From Dehalococcoidia bacterium UBA6627 (GTDB lineage Bacteria; Chloroflexota; Dehalococcoidia; UBA2979), in NCBI GenBank assembly GCA_002455955.1, contig DKLZ01000068.1:1-16989 (forward strand): a stretch of DNA of 16,989 nt, given 5' to 3'. Shown one piece after another: positions 14,715 to 16,989 of this stretch. Made by a program: the position numbers and the translations under genes. Position 1 is the first letter of the stretch; each line of letters opens with the position of its first letter. Under the pieces are notes generated by a model. The model searched no databases and was not told the DNA's origin. It worked only from the letters and a program-made list of their open reading frames with translations.

Positions 14715-15716
14715 TTACTCGTCGTTTCCCTCGGCGTGCCGCGCACGGTCGAGAGCTGAGGTAATCAATGCCTCACGGCGACGGTGTTCGACGGTCGTAT
14801 ATATCTGAGTCGTGTTCGCAGAGCTGTGTCCTAGCAAATGTTGAACAACTCTAAGGTCTGCTTCACCCTCTAGCATATGTGTGGCGAAGGTATGTCGCAG
14901 CAAATGTGGGTAAACGGCCTGTGCAATACCTGCTTTTACTCCGCGGCGTTTAACGATTCTCTGGATAGAACGTGTACTCAGTCGTCTTCCGAAACGATTG
15001 AGGAACAGTGCTTTCTCGGTGTTGTGCATCGCAGATGGCTTGAAAAACGATCGGCCCTCATCGAGATATGTTCGGACCGAAGATTCTGCTCGTGAGCCAA
15101 ATAATGCAACACGCTCACGGTCACCCTTACCGGTAACGTATAGCTGCCGGTTTGTTAGGTCGATGTCACTTAAGTCAAGAGTGGCGAGTTCACTAACACG
15201 GATTCCTGCGCCGTAGAGCAATTCAAGCATTGCGCGGTCGCGCAATTCAGAAGGAGTGCTTACTGCAGGGATGTCGATGAGTTCAGTAGCTTCGTCGATT
15301 GATAGGAAGCGAGGTACTCGCCGGGTCGCTTTCGGGTAGCGCAGGCGAAGCATGGAGTCACCAGGTGCGGGATCGAGAGGGATGTTTTCTTTATCAAGCC
15401 ATCGGTAGAAAGCCGCAATTGTAGTAGCACGTCGTTTCAGGGAACTGTTCGAGATTTGCTCAGCGGCCAGTTCGGCCAGATGCGCACGGCCAAGTTTTCG
15501 TCCAGCCCTATCGAAGGTGACGTCAAGCGCATTGAGGAATGCGAGGAATGACTCGATGTCTGAGCGATAGTTACGAATAGTGTGCTGCGAGAGTCGTCGG
15601 ATGTGCTCGAGGTGATCGAGATAGCGTTCTAATGCAGCGAAGGATTCTGGTGATGGTATGCGGCGGCGTTTTGTCGTTTGGTTCGGCACGTCATCGTTCC
15701 GTGTGTACCCCGCCAA
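14715..15716 (-). CDS. xerC: Tyrosine recombinase of the XerC/XerD type
   Basis: The 333-residue protein should resolve chromosome dimers at a dif site. The N-terminal core-binding domain is about 23-110 (YLDHLEHIRRLSQHTIRNYRSD). The catalytic domain carries all six residues: R173 in GIRVSELATL, K197 in TGKGDRER, H271 and R274 in HLLRHTFATH, H297 in LLGHSSANT and the nucleophile Y306 in IYTTVEH. The length is 30-40 residues above the usual ~300, mostly an N-terminal basic tail. The start called is a TTG at 15714-15716 without a strong ribosome-binding site; an in-frame GTG at 15687-15689 would remove nine residues. The inverted repeat at 15719-15743 ends 2 nt before the TTG. topA lies upstream, a frequent pairing. 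XerC, XerD and archaeal-like XerA cannot be told apart here; no dif site was found. Confidence 0.93.
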   Translation of the reverse strand: MAGYTRNDDVPNQTTKRRRIPSPESFAALERYLDHLEHIRRLSQHTIRNYRSDIESFLAFLNALDVTFDRAGRKLGRAHLAELAAEQISNSSLKRRATTIAAFYRWLDKENIPLDPAPGDSMLRLRYPKATRRVPRFLSIDEATELIDIPAVSTPSELRDRAMLELLYGAGIRVSELATLDLSDIDLTNRQLYVTGKGDRERVALFGSRAESSVRTYLDEGRSFFKPSAMHNTEKALFLNRFGRRLSTRSIQRIVKRRGVKAGIAQAVYPHLLRHTFATHMLEGEADLRVVQHLLGHSSANTTQIYTTVEHRRREALITSALDRARHAEGNDE

Positions 15717-15718
15717 AG

Positions 15719-15743
15719 GCTTTACGGATGGTTCTAGTAAAGC
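15719..15743. repeat. 7-bp inverted repeat in the topA-xerC gap
   Basis: GCTTTAC (15719-15725) and GTAAAGC (15737-15743) are perfect inverted repeats with an 11-nt loop. On the minus strand the RNA hairpin would end 2 nt before the called xerC TTG start and could mask its ribosome-binding region. There is no U-tract, so it is not a classical terminator. Confidence 0.5.
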
Positions 15744-15788
15744 GTATCAGTGATTGATGGAGGGGTGCGATCAGTTGGTTTAGAGTTG

Positions 15789-16989
15789 TTATGCGGATTT
15801 GCGTTGTTGCCGACGTGAAGATGGTTTGCGTTTTTTGGTCTTAGGCGCTCGAGGATCTTCGCCATTCGCACGCATACGCTCTTCCCTTGCTGAGATTAAG
15901 TCGAGTGCTGCTTGCAAATCAACATTCTTCGGATCGCGTCCTTTTGGGATAGAGGCATTGATTACTCCATCACTGACATATGGTCCGAATCGACCATTGC
16001 GGACAGTGATAGTCGCTTCACTATCCGGATGCTTGCCGATTTCTGCGATTACAGCTTGCGAAGAACGGGCACCTCGACGACGACGAGGTGCGGCAAGAGT
16101 TGCTATTGCTTCTAGCAAGGAGAGGTTGCGCATTTGTTCGTGGTTTTCAAGACTTCGGCTTTCATCGCCCATCTTGATATATGGCCCGTTTGGTCCGTCC
16201 TGAGCTGTGATCTCTATCCCGGATTCTGGGTGGATACCGATAGTGCGTGGAAAACTGAGTAGCTCCAGTGCCTGTTCAAGAGTGATAGTCTCCATCGTCA
16301 TTTCAGGCCAGAGGCTAGAGCGACGCGGTTTTTCGATATCTTTCGGAATCTTACCTTTTTCATCACGTTCTGGATCTTCACCAAGCTGAACATAGGGCCC
16401 GTAACGGCCTGTTTTTAGATATACATTGTGTTTTGACTCAGGATCTTCTCCAAGCGGTTGATTAGCGAGTGTCTCCTGGTGAAGTAACTTTTGGGCATGG
16501 GAAAGATTTACCACATCAGGTTCGATGTCCTCAGGTAGGTCTGCACGAAGGGTGTCATCACCAGCTTGGACGTATGCACCATATCGACCGACTCGCACAG
16601 CGATCTCGCGTCCATTCTCGTCGTGTCCTACTGTGATCGAAGAGATTTCACGAGCATCGATTGCTTCCCACCCGGAGCTGATGGTCCCGTGTAAACCGTC
16701 CTGTCGCATCGGATCGTCCGAAGGAGCTGACTCATCACCGAAGTAAAAACTGTGGAGCCAAGGACGTCCGGATTGCTCCCCGCCAGCGATGTCATCTAGC
16801 CGATCTTCCATGCGCCGCGTGAAGTCGTAATCGACGAGTGCTGGGAAATGCTTTTCTAAAAGTCGCGTTACGGCAAACGCAATAAAAGTTGGGACAAGAG
16901 CACTCCCTTTTTTCCACGCGTACCCACGATCTTGGATCGTTTGGATGATCGAAGCATAGGTCGATGGACGACCGATGCCGAGTTCCTCG
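15789..16989 (-). CDS. topA: DNA topoisomerase I, C-terminal 400 residues (5' end beyond window)
   Basis: Type IA topoisomerase relaxes negative supercoils through a 5' phosphotyrosine. The frame is open to the right edge, so the N-terminal Toprim domain and catalytic Tyr lie outside. The first visible residues contain the family motif ELGIGRPSTYA, then a WKKGSALVPTFIAFAV segment and the RRMEDRLDDIAGGE helix that ends the core. After residue ~60 come four copies of a glycine-rich C-terminal repeat: VGRYGAYVQAGDD, TGRYGPYVQLGED, DGPNGPYIKMGDE and NGRFGPYVSDG. Each is a Toprim-C-type DNA-binding repeat, used in place of the zinc ribbons of E. coli TopA. The end is a basic tail (KTKKRKPSSRRQQRKSA) like that of several actinobacterial enzymes. 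The stop is TAA; xerC starts 72 nt later. Confidence 0.95.
   Translation of the reverse strand, partial: EELGIGRPSTYASIIQTIQDRGYAWKKGSALVPTFIAFAVTRLLEKHFPALVDYDFTRRMEDRLDDIAGGEQSGRPWLHSFYFGDESAPSDDPMRQDGLHGTISSGWEAIDAREISSITVGHDENGREIAVRVGRYGAYVQAGDDTLRADLPEDIEPDVVNLSHAQKLLHQETLANQPLGEDPESKHNVYLKTGRYGPYVQLGEDPERDEKGKIPKDIEKPRRSSLWPEMTMETITLEQALELLSFPRTIGIHPESGIEITAQDGPNGPYIKMGDESRSLENHEQMRNLSLLEAIATLAAPRRRRGARSSQAVIAEIGKHPDSEATITVRNGRFGPYVSDGVINASIPKGRDPKNVDLQAALDLISAREERMRANGEDPRAPKTKKRKPSSRRQQRKSA

Noticed and set aside
14715..15716. Xer-type recombinase as a sign of an integrative element
   Set aside because: It lies between topA and aroQ in a housekeeping order with no attachment-site repeats or cargo; it fits the cellular dimer-resolution recombinase.
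15789..16811. Reading the right-hand frame as a complete 340-residue protein from the Met at 16811
   Set aside because: The frame is open to the window edge and the upstream residues contain the topoisomerase IA motif ELGIGRPSTYA, so it is a truncated topA.

Overview
The window is a stretch of bacterial housekeeping chromosome of moderate GC content (about half, judged by eye). Almost all coding capacity is on the minus strand, with many GTG and TTG starts and several 4-nt stop/start overlaps. No tRNA, rRNA, CRISPR array, IS element, integrase-flanked island or phage gene was recognised. My best guess for the source is a member of the Chloroflexota (Dehalococcoidia / SAR202-like). The basis is the overall look of EF-P, GlmS and TopA and the gene set topA-xerC-aroQ-pepP-efp-xseAB and rluB-cmk-plsC. 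This is inference; no database search was possible.

Layout. A minus-strand train runs from the right edge to about 5.4 kb: topA (cut by the edge), xerC/D-type recombinase, aroQ, pepP-type aminopeptidase, efp, xseA, xseB, a PurN-like formyltransferase, a small hypothetical, an RluB-type pseudouridine synthase, cmk, plsC and glmS. Gaps are mostly below 100 nt, and aroQ/pepP, pepP/efp and xseA/xseB overlap by 4 nt. glmS converges on ppdK, the only plus-strand gene. ppdK is divergent from dgt, and the 178-nt space between them holds a good sigma70-like promoter pointing at ppdK. Downstream of dgt, after a 292-nt gap, lie a membrane-anchored SH3-like/CARDB protein and, overlapping it by 4 nt, a DinB-like gene that runs off the left edge.

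Functionally the genes cover DNA topology and chromosome-dimer resolution (TopA, Xer), DNA repair (Exo VII), dNTP control (Dgt), CMP phosphorylation (Cmk), translation (EF-P, RluB-type), peptide turnover (PepP), shikimate pathway (AroQ), phospholipid synthesis (PlsC), amino-sugar synthesis (GlmS) and PEP/pyruvate interconversion (PPDK). No gene set here forms an evident new defence, secretion or biosynthetic system.

The points most worth a second look are modest. EF-P has an altered, one-residue-shorter modification loop. The type II dehydroquinase has an extra proline in an active-site motif. The PurN-like formyltransferase is enlarged and divergent. A probable non-standard start (ACG) fits the SH3/CARDB gene, and a TTG start fits ppdK. 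Perfect inverted repeats sit just upstream of xerC and of aroQ. In the small hypothetical locus both strands can encode a hydrophobic segment.
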